A stretch of 64,000 bases of DNA from Pseudoalteromonas sp. NC201 (GCF_002850255.1 NZ_CP022522.1:3884501-3948500), one strand, 5' to 3'. Counted from the stretch's first letter, positions 1 to 9,900 are shown. The notes: generated by a model not told the origin, from the letters alone. A program made the numbers and translations.

Positions 1-72
1 CACTAATTTGCACCTTCCAAATATACCGCCTACGCTTTAATTCTGCACTCAAAGGATTGAGGAAACCAAACT

Positions 73-1044
73 ATGGCAACTGCCCGTAAAAGACAAATCA
101 GTTTAACCGACACCAAATACTACCACTGTATCTCCCGTTGCGTAAGGCGTGCGTTTCTGTGCGGTGAAGATAAATTTACCGGAAAATCATACGAACACCG
201 TCGTGATTGGGCTGAAGAAAAGCTATTGATGTTGGGGTCTGTGTTTTGTATTGATGTCTGTGCTTATGCGGTGATGAGTAATCACACTCACATTGTTTTA
301 TATGTTGATGATAAAAAAGCTAAGCGCCTGTCGGATAAAGCGATTGTAATACGGTGGCACAAGTTGTTTAAGGGCAATTGGATAAGCCAAAAGTTTACTG
401 AAGGTGAGCCACTCAATGAGTCGGAGCAGTTGATACTCAATGAGCATGTCGCCAAATACAGAGAAAGGCTCGCAGACATTAGCTGGTTTATGCGAGTACT
501 CAACGAAGATATCGCCCGCCGAGCAAATAAAGAAGATAATTGCGCAGGTCGATTTTGGGAAGGAAGATTTAAATCCCAAGCATTACTGGATGAAGCCGCA
601 CTGGCTGCTTGTCTCGCTTACGTAGACTTAAACCCCATTAGAGCCAAAATCGCCGCAACGCCTGAAACCTCAGACCACACCAGCATCAAAAAGCGCATCG
701 ACCACGCTAAACGGGGTAATCAACCAAAAAGTCTACTACGTTTTGCTGGCAGCCCACGAAAACGTATGCCTAAAGGCCTGCCTTTTGAGCTCAAGTCTTA
801 TATCGAATTGGTTGAACTCACAGGCCAATGTATTCGCGCCGACAAACGAGGCTATATTTTTGAGTCACAACCCATACTCACTCGACTCAATATAGAGCCT
901 GAGAACTGGATAAAACTCACTACGCAGTTTTCTCGGGTATTTCACGGTGCCGTTGGTCGAGAGCGAACAATAACCGCTTACTGCGAAACACTGCAAAAAC
1001 GACGACGGACAAACCTAACAAACTGCGAGCGCTTGTTGGCTTAG
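73..1044 (+). CDS. Y1 (HUH) family transposase, REP-associated type
   Basis: Single-strand DNA transposase of the IS200-like Y1 superfamily. The HUH metal-binding pair is visible as NHTH (H71 and H73). The likely catalytic tyrosine is Y183 in YVDLNPIRA, a hallmark of REP-associated tyrosine transposases (RAYT), preceded by GRFWEGRFKSQ. At 323 residues it is longer than classic IS200 TnpA and fits the solitary chromosomal RAYT group. No terminal inverted repeats or convincing REP hairpins were found next to it, so it may be a domesticated or stranded copy. The next 600 bases hold integron debris, which makes this a mobile-DNA pocket. The frame is intact. ATG start; a GAGGAAA ribosome site lies about 6 bases upstream. 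Confidence 0.88.
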   Translation: MATARKRQISLTDTKYYHCISRCVRRAFLCGEDKFTGKSYEHRRDWAEEKLLMLGSVFCIDVCAYAVMSNHTHIVLYVDDKKAKRLSDKAIVIRWHKLFKGNWISQKFTEGEPLNESEQLILNEHVAKYRERLADISWFMRVLNEDIARRANKEDNCAGRFWEGRFKSQALLDEAALAACLAYVDLNPIRAKIAATPETSDHTSIKKRIDHAKRGNQPKSLLRFAGSPRKRMPKGLPFELKSYIELVELTGQCIRADKRGYIFESQPILTRLNIEPENWIKLTTQFSRVFHGAVGRERTITAYCETLQKRRRTNLTNCERLLA

Positions 1045-1190
1045 CAAAACTCACATTCTCAATTCTAGAATTTCTTACTGTTGTATTTGCAGCGCGTTGT
1101 CGTGCGCGATAACCCAGTTTTAGTGTAGAGATACGCTTGAGCGCTAAAAAATAACCTATCGATAAACGTTTTTGACCAAAATTATTGGAG

Positions 1191-1499
1191 TGTTTACATG
1201 CTTTTTTACTTCACTTCCTCAACTTTGATGTTAATAGTGATGGGTGTCGCTTATTTTCCTAGGTTGTCGAATATCTCGACTACCTTGTACTTAAACGTAA
1301 TGTGTCGCCTAAAACACAAGCGACAGCGTTAAATGCATTATCTTTTCTGTATAAGCAAATAATTAAACAGGATTTGTGTCCTAATCTTGTAAATCGCTGA
1401 CACCCAACACTAACTTGCAATGGAAGTGCTTTCATACTTTTTTACTTCATCTCCTCAGCTGTGGTGTTAATAGCGATAGGTGTCACTTGTTTTTCTTGT
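1191..1499. repeat. Imperfect direct repeat flanking the IntI relic
   Basis: The stretch at about 1191-1260 recurs at about 1427-1499 with roughly 80% identity by eye. Both copies share TTTTTTACTTCA, then CTCCTCA or TTCCTCA, then GTTAATAG and GGTGTC. The copies bracket the integrase fragment. This could reflect duplicated recombination-site DNA or a small non-autonomous element. Confidence 0.55.
1263..1400 (+). pseudogene. Integron integrase (IntI) N-terminal domain relic
   Basis: Forty-five codons ending in TGA, with an in-frame TAG just upstream, so this is a fragment and not a gene. The readable peptide includes LKRNVSPKTQATALNALSFL. It aligns with the core-binding domain of IntI integrases: IntI1 has the corresponding pattern V-E-x-F-L, then R-x-V-S-x-S-T, then A-L-x-A-L-L-F-x-Y, then D-L. 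The catalytic R-H-R-Y half is absent. It suggests a chromosomal integron once stood here. Similarity is from memory of IntI1 and no search was run. Confidence 0.7.
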
Positions 1500-1671
1500 T
1501 TTCATCACTACAACACAAGTATTCATAAGGGGGCATTAACGACACCTAACTTTATGAAGCGTGCTTTCGAAAAGTAACGCACTGCCGAGGAGCATATTTT
1601 GCTCCTCAGTAATTTTATTTCCTTGCTCCGCAAAGCTATATTTATCTTCTAATTTAAAAGGGAGATTTAAT

Positions 1672-2247
1672 ATGCAGATAGGACTAAGAACATTCATACT
1701 TTCGTTTGCCTTGATCACGCCAGCCGCTCACAGCAAACCTCAAGTGGAAAGCCCAGCGCCAACCAAAGAAGAGCTCATATTCAATTCAGGCCATATAACT
1801 TCAGTGGATCAGATGAGCCCTAATCACGCCAAAATCACATATAAATTAGCAAAGCAACTCATCGCCAATCCAAACATTTCTAAAACTGAGGAACTGATTA
1901 GGCTCTCTGAAAAAGTCTCATTGACTGAGAAAAAGATAGCAGAAGAATCCATCAAGATATGTCAAGACCTCATCGACTATGACATTTCCGATACGCGCGC
2001 TGCAGTTTATGCGTTTTTCTCCAAATTCGAACGCTTAGAAACGTTTAAAAGTCGTATGTATATCGAAGCATTGCAAGGGGAGAGCAAAGCCGTTCTTAAT
2101 ATGGTAGAAAACTCCCACCACAAAGAGTTTGTTATATTAACTCCCGAAGTAATCTTAGATGATTCACCCACGTCATGGTTGCTTGACCATAAGAACTTTT
2201 GCCGTAGCAAAATTATAACGATGAAACAAAACCTAACAACGCATTGA
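1672..2247 (+). CDS. Hypothetical secreted protein, cassette-like
   Basis: Unrecognised 191-residue protein. A longer reading from 1561 is possible, but ATG at 1672 has a clear AAGGGAG ribosome site 7 bases upstream and gives a good signal peptide (hydrophobic ILSFALITPAAHS). That start is chosen. The mature part is charged and helical, with no motif I can name and a cysteine near the C-terminus. The last codons overlap AACCTAACAACGC, which looks like the left half (RYYYAAC) of an integron attC. With the IntI relic just upstream, the gene may be a stranded cassette. A hairpin follows immediately and is shared with the convergent DUF2057 gene. Confidence 0.6.
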   Translation: MQIGLRTFILSFALITPAAHSKPQVESPAPTKEELIFNSGHITSVDQMSPNHAKITYKLAKQLIANPNISKTEELIRLSEKVSLTEKKIAEESIKICQDLIDYDISDTRAAVYAFFSKFERLETFKSRMYIEALQGESKAVLNMVENSHHKEFVILTPEVILDDSPTSWLLDHKNFCRSKIITMKQNLTTH

Positions 2248-2248
2248 T

Positions 2249-2276
2249 AAAGGGCTTAATTGCCCTTTATTTTTTC
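2249..2276. terminator. Bidirectional hairpin terminator
   Basis: Stem AAAGGGC/GCCCTTT with a 6-base loop, followed by TATTTTTT on the plus strand. It lies between two convergent genes and overlaps the stop codon of the leftward one. Confidence 0.75.
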
Positions 2277-2864
2277 TAAAAACAACCGTTTTTGTTCTGG
2301 GGTTGCTTGATGCCACCAATAGTCCAACATGCCAACCACATCTGGGTGTGCTGACTTAGGCGCCGCTGGCGTTACGGCTCTTGTGGCAGTGCTTGGCGTT
2401 GAATAACGTGGTGCAGTGGGTGTTGATGGCTCACTTGCTATCGCTGTCGCTACTCTTGGTCTTTCTTGCGTCACCACCAGTGTTGTCGCTAACGATTCAT
2501 TGGGTGCTTGCAACATAATCAACGGCTGATCTGCAAATGCCTTTGCCGCAACCACATTGTCAGGTCGGTTAAATTCAACCTGATACTCGCCGTCTTGATC
2601 GATACTTATTTTTGCCCAAAATGGCTTCGACTCTATGGTTTCGTGGTCGTCATAGCCCACTTCATACAAATCGGTATAACGCATTTTGACCGCATACTCC
2701 CCTTTTGCTAAGTCCAGCTCTCGTACTTTGGAGAAGAATGAGTGTTCAATGGTTTTATCATCAACTTGCAAGGGAATAATTTCTTCAGGAAAACTTAGCA
2801 ACGCAGCCTGTGAAAGCGGTGACAACAGTAAAACAGCGGTCGCAAGCGTATATTTTAAGCGCAT
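2256..2864 (-). CDS. DUF2057 family periplasmic protein
   Basis: A 202-residue protein with a clear signal peptide (MRLKYTLATAVLLLSPLSQA, cleavage after QA). The N-terminal half resembles the DUF2057/YccT family: a short strand with IIPLQVDDK, then ELDLAKGEYAVKMRYTDLYE. A Thr/Pro/Ala-rich linker follows (about residues 135-170), then a short tail with DYWWHQATPEQKRLFLEKI. The function of the family is not established. Monocistronic, convergent with the cassette-like gene. Upstream lies an interspersed repeat, so its promoter must sit within about 40 bases of the start or inside the repeat. Confidence 0.75.
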   Translation of the reverse strand: MRLKYTLATAVLLLSPLSQAALLSFPEEIIPLQVDDKTIEHSFFSKVRELDLAKGEYAVKMRYTDLYEVGYDDHETIESKPFWAKISIDQDGEYQVEFNRPDNVVAAKAFADQPLIMLQAPNESLATTLVVTQERPRVATAIASEPSTPTAPRYSTPSTATRAVTPAAPKSAHPDVVGMLDYWWHQATPEQKRLFLEKIKGN

Positions 2865-2898
2865 CTATTCACTCCTTCGTGAGTACCAAATCATTTTA

Positions 2899-3058
2899 TA
2901 CCAATTGTATTAAGTAAATGAGCTATTTTGAAGCGGGGAAATAGCTTTAGTAGCAAGGCAAAAATTTTGCTATTTAGTTGTTCTAAATGAGAAATTTTTA
3001 ACGAAGCTAATATGATATTTCACCCTTCAAATTGATTGAAGAATTAATTCAATTGGTA
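2899..3058. repeat. Interspersed intergenic repeat, copy 1
   Basis: About 160 bases bounded by matching inverted ends (TACCAATTGTATTAA and TTAATTCAATTGGTA). A diverged copy lies at 21481-21591. The core shares GCAAGGCAAAA, CTATTTAGTTGTTCT and TTTTTAAC. The structure is that of a miniature non-autonomous element. The family name is unknown to me. Confidence 0.65.
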
Positions 3059-3200
3059 TTACTTTCATGAGATTACTGCATACCTGCGTATATCTCTACC
3101 CTTTTAATTGATGTGCAGTGGGATAACGCATTAAATCTATTGAGTCTCCTTGAGAGTTAGCTATGCTAGAGCAATTCAATATGCCAGATAAGGAAGGACC

Positions 3201-3572
3201 ATGAGTTCAGAAACTATTTTTACCAAAATTATTAATCGAGAGATCCCAGCAGACATCATTTACGAAGATGAACAAGCACTCGCGTTTAGAGACATTAATC
3301 CACAAGCGCCATTTCACGTCTTAATTATTCCTAAAACAGCAATTGCGACCATCAACGACGTAACGGAAGAAAATGCTCACCTTGTTGGTCATTTATATGT
3401 TGTTGCCGCCAAATTAGCGAAAGAGCACGGCTTTGCGGAAGATGGATATCGCGTGGTGATGAACTGTAATGATCATGGTGGTCAAACTGTCTATCACCTT
3501 CACCTACATGTATTAGCTGGAAAAGAAATGGGCTGGCCGCCTTATCAAAATACGAAAAAAGTACCAGTTTAG
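3201..3572 (+). CDS. hinT: HIT family purine nucleotide hydrolase HinT
   Basis: A 123-residue histidine-triad protein of the HinT branch, which hydrolyses adenosine 5'-phosphoramidate-type substrates in the cytoplasm. Visible landmarks are the N-terminal [18 protein letters not shown], the HVLIIPK strand, and the triad [10 protein letters not shown] with H99, H101 and H103. The C-terminal MGWPP tail is typical of bacterial HinT. Length matches the family. AAGGAAGG lies 6 bases before the ATG. Monocistronic, followed by a hairpin at 3595-3639. Confidence 0.93.
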   Translation: MSSETIFTKIINREIPADIIYEDEQALAFRDINPQAPFHVLIIPKTAIATINDVTEENAHLVGHLYVVAAKLAKEHGFAEDGYRVVMNCNDHGGQTVYHLHLHVLAGKEMGWPPYQNTKKVPV

Positions 3573-3594
3573 ATTATTCTCTGTTAAGCAATGT

Positions 3595-3639
3595 AAATAA
3601 GTAAGTTATTAACAGCAATTGTTAAAAGCTTACTTATTT
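3595..3639. terminator. Terminator-like hairpin after hinT
   Basis: Long inverted repeat AAATAAGTAAGTTATTAACA, loop GCAA, and a matching 3' arm ending CTTACTTATTT. AT-rich with few mismatches. No strong U-tract follows, so termination is likely but not certain. Confidence 0.55.
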
Positions 3640-3788
3640 CAACAAATTACATTTAAATACATATTCTGTACATAATTTCGATTTATTATTTCACTTTGTT
3701 ATATAGCGGATTTCTCTATCTTGTACTAAAAATTCTAATACAAAAGGTCTGAATCCCATGTTAGCATTGAGAAATCGGAAAAATTAGA

Positions 3789-4457
3789 GTGTGTCCAAAA
3801 ATGAGCAGTAGTGCTTTTTTGTTATTAGATAAAGAACCGGTTAACACCATTGGTATCAATGTGTTACAACCTTTGTTAAAAACCCAAGGGTTGGATGTTA
3901 CTATCGGAACTGATATCTCAGATGTGCCTGAAGGCACTCGATTACTTTTCATCGAAACCGCAGTGAACGATTCTTGGGGTCAATTAAAAGAACAACTAGT
4001 CAACCTCAAAGTTAAATGCGATATCGTGCTATTCAACTTAGATGAAAACCCGGAGCTTGCCAATCGTGCGCTGCTAAGCGGTATTCGTGGTGTATTTTAC
4101 ACGACAGACAACGCCGACGTGCTAATGAAAGGGATCCGTTTGTTGCTTGAAGATCAACTGTGGTATCGCCGTGACGTGATGTGTAATGTGTTAAATCGCA
4201 TGTTGCAATTCAATAAGGATGCATTACATAAACTAACCGAAGGTGATATCGAACCTGTTAAGCTCACTAAGCGAGAAAAAGCAATTATCGCGCTAATGAG
4301 TAAAGGCGCGAAAAACAAAGAGATCGCTGAAGAGCTAAATATCAGTCCACATACGGTGAAAACGCATCTGTACAGTGCATTTCGTAAGACCAAATGTCGT
4401 AACCGTATCGAACTCCTTTCATGGGCTCAGCAGAATATTCCTGACGAAATTCGCTAA
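3789..4457 (+). CDS. LuxR-family regulator, CsgD/VpsT-like
   Basis: A 222-residue two-domain transcription factor. The N-terminal part (about 1-145) resembles the atypical receiver domain of CsgD and VpsT: LLLDKEPVNTIGINVLQPLL at the start, then IRGVFYTTDNADVLMKGI. The C-terminal part is a LuxR/GerE helix-turn-helix (LTKREKAIIALMSKGAKNKEIAEELNIS, then HTVKTHLYSAFRKTKCRNRI) closing with LSWAQQNIP, much like the end of CsgD. The segment QLWYRRD sits where VpsT carries its c-di-GMP-binding W[FLM][TS]R motif but departs from it. No canonical phospho-Asp pocket is evident. Start is GTG at 3789 or ATG at 3801; neither has a strong ribosome site. A hybrid kinase follows 150 bases downstream and two GGDEF proteins lie elsewhere in the window. 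A biofilm or matrix role is inferred only. Confidence 0.8.
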   Translation: MCPKMSSSAFLLLDKEPVNTIGINVLQPLLKTQGLDVTIGTDISDVPEGTRLLFIETAVNDSWGQLKEQLVNLKVKCDIVLFNLDENPELANRALLSGIRGVFYTTDNADVLMKGIRLLLEDQLWYRRDVMCNVLNRMLQFNKDALHKLTEGDIEPVKLTKREKAIIALMSKGAKNKEIAEELNISPHTVKTHLYSAFRKTKCRNRIELLSWAQQNIPDEIR

Positions 4458-4608
4458 GCTTCATATGTCTTTAACCTGCTGACGCAAGTCGGCGGGGGAA
4501 GACAGCGCTGACATCGTGATATCGAAGCTTCTGTTTCATACGGGCTTTACTGCCTCAACGAATACCTCTATGCTAAGTTTTTTCGCAACAAAAAGCAGTT
4601 TTAGGTAA

Positions 4609-6768
4609 ATGCTCGACCCAAAAACCCTCTACCTAACCAGCCTCGTCATGACGGCAATGATGGCACTCCTTACCTTTTTAACGTGGCGAGCGAATAAAAG
4701 CACTCCCGGAACGCTGCTCTATATTTTTTACCCTCTGGTTTTGCTTTGTGCGATTTCTTCCTTTGCACTACACGGCTATTTTGACAATTGGGAAACCATT
4801 CCCATTGCTAATACCTTGCTATTCACGGCCTCCATCATCCACTGTATGGCGATAAGGCAGTTTTTAGGGGTTAAAGGCCCATCCTTTAAAGTGTTTCTCG
4901 GCGTTACAGCAGGGCTTTTCATCTTGTTGATGTACAGCAGTATTTTCTCTCCTAGCCTGAGAGACAGGATCCTTATCTCAGACTTACAACACTTAGTTGA
5001 AGCGACACTCCTGCTCTATTTCTTTATCCGCTTTGCACGAAATAAATACCCTAACGGCAGCATAGTCTATATCACCATTCTACTTATTATATTGGTGATA
5101 TTTACCGGCAGAACCCTATTAATGGGAGAAGTGACGCATTTCACGCTTTTCAAAGAGAACTGGTTTACCATCACTATTTTCTTCAATGGCGTCCTTGCTC
5201 CTATTTTTTATGCCACCGGCATGGCGCTGTTATGTAACGAGCAAAGAGAACAAAACCTTAATAAACTTGCATTAAAGGCACAACAAGACCTTGAGCTGCG
5301 CGGTATGTTTTTATCAACGATCAGTCATGAGATACGAACTCCGCTTAACGGTATCTTGGGCAGCGCCCAACTTGTATTGGGACGCACCAGAGATAGTCGC
5401 AACAAGGCCTACTGTGAGGCTATCGTAAACTCTGCAGAGTCGCTAAATTTACTGATTGATAAAGTACTAGACTACGCCAGTTTGGAGCAAAGTGATGAAG
5501 CCTTGTACGAAGAGGATGTTGAGCTTAGAAGTTGGCTACAAAACCTTTGCTTATTGCTCAGCCCGCTTGCAGAGCAAAAGAGACTACACTTTGAACTGGT
5601 GTACGAACTGCCCGATCAGGTGTGCTATTACTTTGACCAACAAAAGCTGAGGCAAATTCTTATTAACCTTGTTGGTAATGCCATTAAGTTCACCGACAAA
5701 GGGGAAGTAAAGCTCAAAGTTGAGATTTTAAAAGACCAACAAATTGAGCATAAAGTGCGCTTTAGTATCACGGACTCAGGGCCAGGTATTGATAGTGAAG
5801 ATATTAATAAGCTGACCGAGCCATACGTACAAAGTAGTGCAGGTAAAGTTAAGGGTGGTACGGGCTTGGGGCTTGCCATTACCAGTCGCCTACTCAACCG
5901 TCTGAATTCGCAGCTAGATATTCAAAGCGAGCTTAACAAAGGCAGTACATTCAGTTTTGATTTACTACTAAACATTGGTGAACTGAGCTTAGTAGAGCAG
6001 CGCCCGCAGCACGATAACTGTATCACCGGTCTGAAAGTACTGTTGGTAGAAGACCTGGATCTCAACCAAAAAATCGCTATTGAGTTTATGGCAGAAGATG
6101 AGCATAAGGTTAAATTGGCAACCAATGGTAAAAGCGCCATCGAGATGCTAATACAGCACCATTTCGATGTGGTGTTGTTAGACATGAACTTACCCGATCT
6201 TTCCGGGCAAGAAGTATTAAAGCAGCTACAAAATTGTGAGCATAAAAACAAACGAACCCCTTTCCTAGCCTTTACTGCTAGCCTCAGTCCAGATGAGGTA
6301 AAAGAATACTTGGCACTCGGCATTCGCGATATTGTTGGCAAACCGATAAAGCAAGAGAAATTACGCCAAGCGCTTAGCGAGTCTCAGTCTCCCAAAAAAG
6401 CCAATGTCAGCGTCGAGTTGCCCGATATCCTATACGATGAAACGGCTGTAAATGCCCTAAAGTCTGGATTTAGTGAAGATGAAGTCTCTTCGATTTACAA
6501 CGAGTTTGTGTTGTCGGCTCGTAATAAACTCATCCATATTCAGCAGCTATTAGAGCAAGACGAAGATCAATGTATTAGACAGCTTCATCGTCAAGCCAGC
6601 ACCGCGTTACAACTCGGGTTTAACCGCTATGGTTCAAATTTGAAAAAAGCAGAGCGCCGCTTATTGGATGGCAAATCCTGCCATGATGAACTCACAGAAG
6701 CCATGACGCTATGGCAAGACAGTCTCGCTGCATATCTCCACTTTGTTCGTAAAGAGGCGATAGGTTAA
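4609..6768 (+). CDS. Membrane hybrid sensor histidine kinase (HisKA-HATPase-REC-HPt)
   Basis: A 719-residue membrane kinase. Residues about 1-210 form seven or so hydrophobic helices, and a short coiled coil follows. The HisKA H-box is FLSTISHEIRTPLNG with H240. Next come the N-box (LINLVGNAIKF) and G boxes (DSGPGI, GGTGLGLAI). A receiver domain follows (LKVLLVEDLDLNQ, phospho-acceptor D525 in LLDMNLPD, FTAS, and the KP lysine). The C-terminal 130 residues look like a weak HPt domain, with H660 in LHRQAST the best candidate for the transferable His; the usual HxLKG motif is degenerate. It probably feeds a phosphorelay. The adjacent LuxR-type gene is a candidate partner by position only. TAGGTAA precedes the ATG, so the ribosome site is weak. 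Confidence 0.88.
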   Translation: MLDPKTLYLTSLVMTAMMALLTFLTWRANKSTPGTLLYIFYPLVLLCAISSFALHGYFDNWETIPIANTLLFTASIIHCMAIRQFLGVKGPSFKVFLGVTAGLFILLMYSSIFSPSLRDRILISDLQHLVEATLLLYFFIRFARNKYPNGSIVYITILLIILVIFTGRTLLMGEVTHFTLFKENWFTITIFFNGVLAPIFYATGMALLCNEQREQNLNKLALKAQQDLELRGMFLSTISHEIRTPLNGILGSAQLVLGRTRDSRNKAYCEAIVNSAESLNLLIDKVLDYASLEQSDEALYEEDVELRSWLQNLCLLLSPLAEQKRLHFELVYELPDQVCYYFDQQKLRQILINLVGNAIKFTDKGEVKLKVEILKDQQIEHKVRFSITDSGPGIDSEDINKLTEPYVQSSAGKVKGGTGLGLAITSRLLNRLNSQLDIQSELNKGSTFSFDLLLNIGELSLVEQRPQHDNCITGLKVLLVEDLDLNQKIAIEFMAEDEHKVKLATNGKSAIEMLIQHHFDVVLLDMNLPDLSGQEVLKQLQNCEHKNKRTPFLAFTASLSPDEVKEYLALGIRDIVGKPIKQEKLRQALSESQSPKKANVSVELPDILYDETAVNALKSGFSEDEVSSIYNEFVLSARNKLIHIQQLLEQDEDQCIRQLHRQASTALQLGFNRYGSNLKKAERRLLDGKSCHDELTEAMTLWQDSLAAYLHFVRKEAIG

Positions 6769-6900
6769 GCGTCATTAAACGCATGTTGTTCGACATCATA
6801 ATAAAACTTGTTCATGCTTAGTAAGCATATACATTAACGCTAATTTAACCGAGGCAAACTGCTCGCCTTGGGCAATAACTATAAAATTAAGGGAACATCT

Positions 6901-9900
6901 ATGTCATTTTTTAAATCACCATTAGCCATTGCTATTGGTGCTGCTGTGATTGGTTTGGCTCAGCCAGCCAGCGCTGATGATGCCGTTACAGCCACGCAAA
7001 AAGAAGAGAAGTCAACCAAAGGCTGGGATGTGCTCAACCCACCAGGTGAAAAGCAAACCATCACCATCGATACCAACGAAACCACATGGAGTAACTTAGA
7101 TGTTAGCCCTGATGGTAAAAGCATCGTCTTTGATATGCTTGGCGACCTTTACATCATGCCAATTGGCGGTGGTAAAGCAACAGCCTTAACATCCGACATG
7201 GGCTGGAACATTCAACCTAAGTTTTCGCCTGATGGCAAGCACATCGCATTTATCTCCGATCGCGCAGGTGGCGATAACCTGTGGGTGATGGACGTAGATG
7301 GCAAAAACCTGCGTCAGGTATCAAAAGAAGTGAATAATATTGTTCACAACCCTGCATGGTCGCCTGATGGTCAATACATTGCAGTTAAACAAGGTCAAGT
7401 AACGGGGCGTACCATTCCAGGTGGCTCTATTCGTATGTATCACATCAGCGGCGGTAAAGGCGTGTTGGTTCGCGAGCGTCTACATGGTGCAAAATCGCAA
7501 AAGAACGTTGCAGAGCCCGCTTTTTCTCACGATGGCAAGAAAATCTATTACTCAGTTGATGCGACCTCTGGCGTGCGCTGGGAATATAACAAAAACTCGC
7601 TCGACGCTGTATTCGAAATTCGTAGTTGGGATTTAGCAACCGGTGAAGAAGAGACAGTGATCCGTGGTGCTGGCGGTGCTATTCGTCCAACCGTCAGTCC
7701 TGATGGTAAATCTATTGCGTTTGTTAAACGCGAAGATAACGGCAACGAAATGATCGGTTCCTTATATATTAAAGATTTACACTCTGGCGTCGAAACTCGT
7801 GTTTATGCCGGCCTTGATCGCGATTTACAAGAAGCCAATGGCGCACATGGTAACACACCTTCTTTTGCTTACACGCCGGATGGTAAATCCCTCGTTTTTT
7901 GGGCGAAAGGGGTATTCAACCGCGTCAATATCGCATCGCACGAGGTCAACGTCATCCCTACTCGCGTTGTCGCTGAAAAACAAATCACACCGGCGCTACG
8001 CTTTGCGGTAGATGTCGCGCCTGACACTTTTAAAGTCAAACTTGCACGCTGGTCTCAAATTTCTCCTGATGGTGAAACTGCACTATTCCAAGCGCTTGGC
8101 TACCTTTACGTAAAAGACATTGCGTCAGGCAAAGTAAAACGCCTCACTAAGCAAACCGACCACTTTGAGTTCTACCCAAGCTACTCTCGCGATGGCAAGT
8201 CTATCGTTTACACAACTTGGAGTGATAAAGACTTAGGCGCAATACGTGTTGTGTCTGCAAACGGTGGTAAAGGTAAAGTGATCACCCAAGAACCTGGTCA
8301 CTATATCTCACCTAGCTTTTCACCAAATGGCAAAAACGTGCTATTTAAAAAGGTAACTGGTGGCTACTTGCTAAGCGGTGACTGGTCAATGCATCCAGGG
8401 ATTTATCTAGTTAATGCCAACGGCGGTGAAGCAAAACGCATCATTAAACGCGGCGACAATCCGCACTTTGGAGCCGACTCTGAGCGCATTTACTTCTCCA
8501 CCATGAGTGATGAAACACATCGCGAACTAAAAAGTGTTAACCTCAATGGTCAAGAAGAACGTAGCCACTTCAAAGGTGATTACGTCTTTGACTTTAAGGT
8601 CTCTCCAAATGGCCAATATGTTGCATTTATCGAGCATTTCAATACGTTTGTTGCACCTTTTACCAGTACAGGTAAGACCTTATCCATTAACAAGGGTGAG
8701 AAAGCTTTCCCAGTTAAGCAAGTGTCAAAGTACTCTGGTGATTTCCTAAATTGGAAAGCGGACAGCAGCGCGCTAACTTGGGCATTTGGTCCCACACTTT
8801 ATCAGCGCAAACTGACTGACACTTTCGCTTTCGTCGATGGTGCATCTGACAACACCGACGAGCTAACCGCTGAAGGTATCGACTTGAGTTTTGAGCAAAA
8901 AGCAGATAAGCCTGAAGGTATGATTGCGTTAGTCGGCGGTAAAGTAGTGACTATGCGTAACGCTGAGAACGAACAAGAAATCATCGACAATGGTGTGATC
9001 CTAATCAAAGAGAATCGCATCGTTGCAGTCGGTAAGCAAGGTGAGCTAGACGTTCCTAGCACAGCTAAAGTAATGGATATTAGCGGTAAAACCGTGATCC
9101 CAGGCCTTATCGATGCCCACGCACATGGCAGTTACGGTAGCTATAACCTACAGCCACAGCAAAACTGGAACCAGTATTCTAATCTTAGCTTTGGTGTGAC
9201 GACTATCCATGACCCATCAAATAACTCTGCCGAGGTATTTTCTATGGCAGAACTACAAAGAACGGGTTTAACGGTCGCGCCACGCACCTATTCTGTTGGA
9301 CGTATTTTATATGCTGGCCACGCGCCGGGTTATAAAACACCAATCAGTAACCTTGAAGACGCAGAGTTCCACGTTAAACGCCTAAAAGACGCTGGCGCTA
9401 TTTCAGTGAAGAGTTACAACCACCCTCGCCGTGAGACACGTCAGCAAGTATTGGAAGCGGCGAAGAACATGGAAATCATGGTTGTGCCTGAAGGTGGTTC
9501 AAAATTCCAACACAACATGAACATGATAGTCGATGGTCATACTGGTGTTGAACATGCCCTACCGATCCCGAATATTTACTCTGATATCGAACAAATGTGG
9601 GGACAAACAAATGTTGGCTTTACGCCAACTTTCGTTGTTGCCTATGGCGGTATCTCTGGCGAAGAATACTGGTATCAACACACTAATGTGTGGGAAAACG
9701 AGCGCTTAATGAGCTTCGTTCCTGAGTATGTGGTAAAGCCAAGATCAATTCGTCCAAGCAAAGCACCTGAACGTCACTATAACCATATCAATGTCGCCAA
9801 AACCGCAAAACAGCTTCGCGATAAGGGTGTGACTGTGCACATTGGTGCTCACGGCCAGCGTGAAGGTCTAGCTGCACATTGGGAATTATGGTCTATGGCA

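Larger units (their letters stand above)
1045..1671. other. Gene-poor stretch with integron and repeat debris
   Basis: About 630 bases without an intact gene. It holds an IntI-like fragment (1263-1400), an imperfect direct repeat (about 1191-1260 and 1427-1499) on either side of it, and the inverted motif GACACCYAAC/GATAGGTGTC (1399-1408, 1475-1484, 1541-1550). GTGCTTTC occurs shortly after each GACACCYAAC (1426-1433 and 1561-1568). The RYYYAAC/GTTRRRY-like pattern resembles integron recombination sites, but no complete attC could be assembled by eye. Confidence 0.5.

Noticed and set aside
1080..1130. REP hairpin for the Y1 transposase (GCGCG...CGCG)
   Set aside because: Stem is only four or five bases, and no GTAG-type guide tetranucleotide or second copy was found.
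8534..8749. Several 60-90-codon open frames inside large genes (for example this one)
   Set aside because: They are out-of-frame shadows of the long coding sequences, without ribosome sites or protein-like composition.
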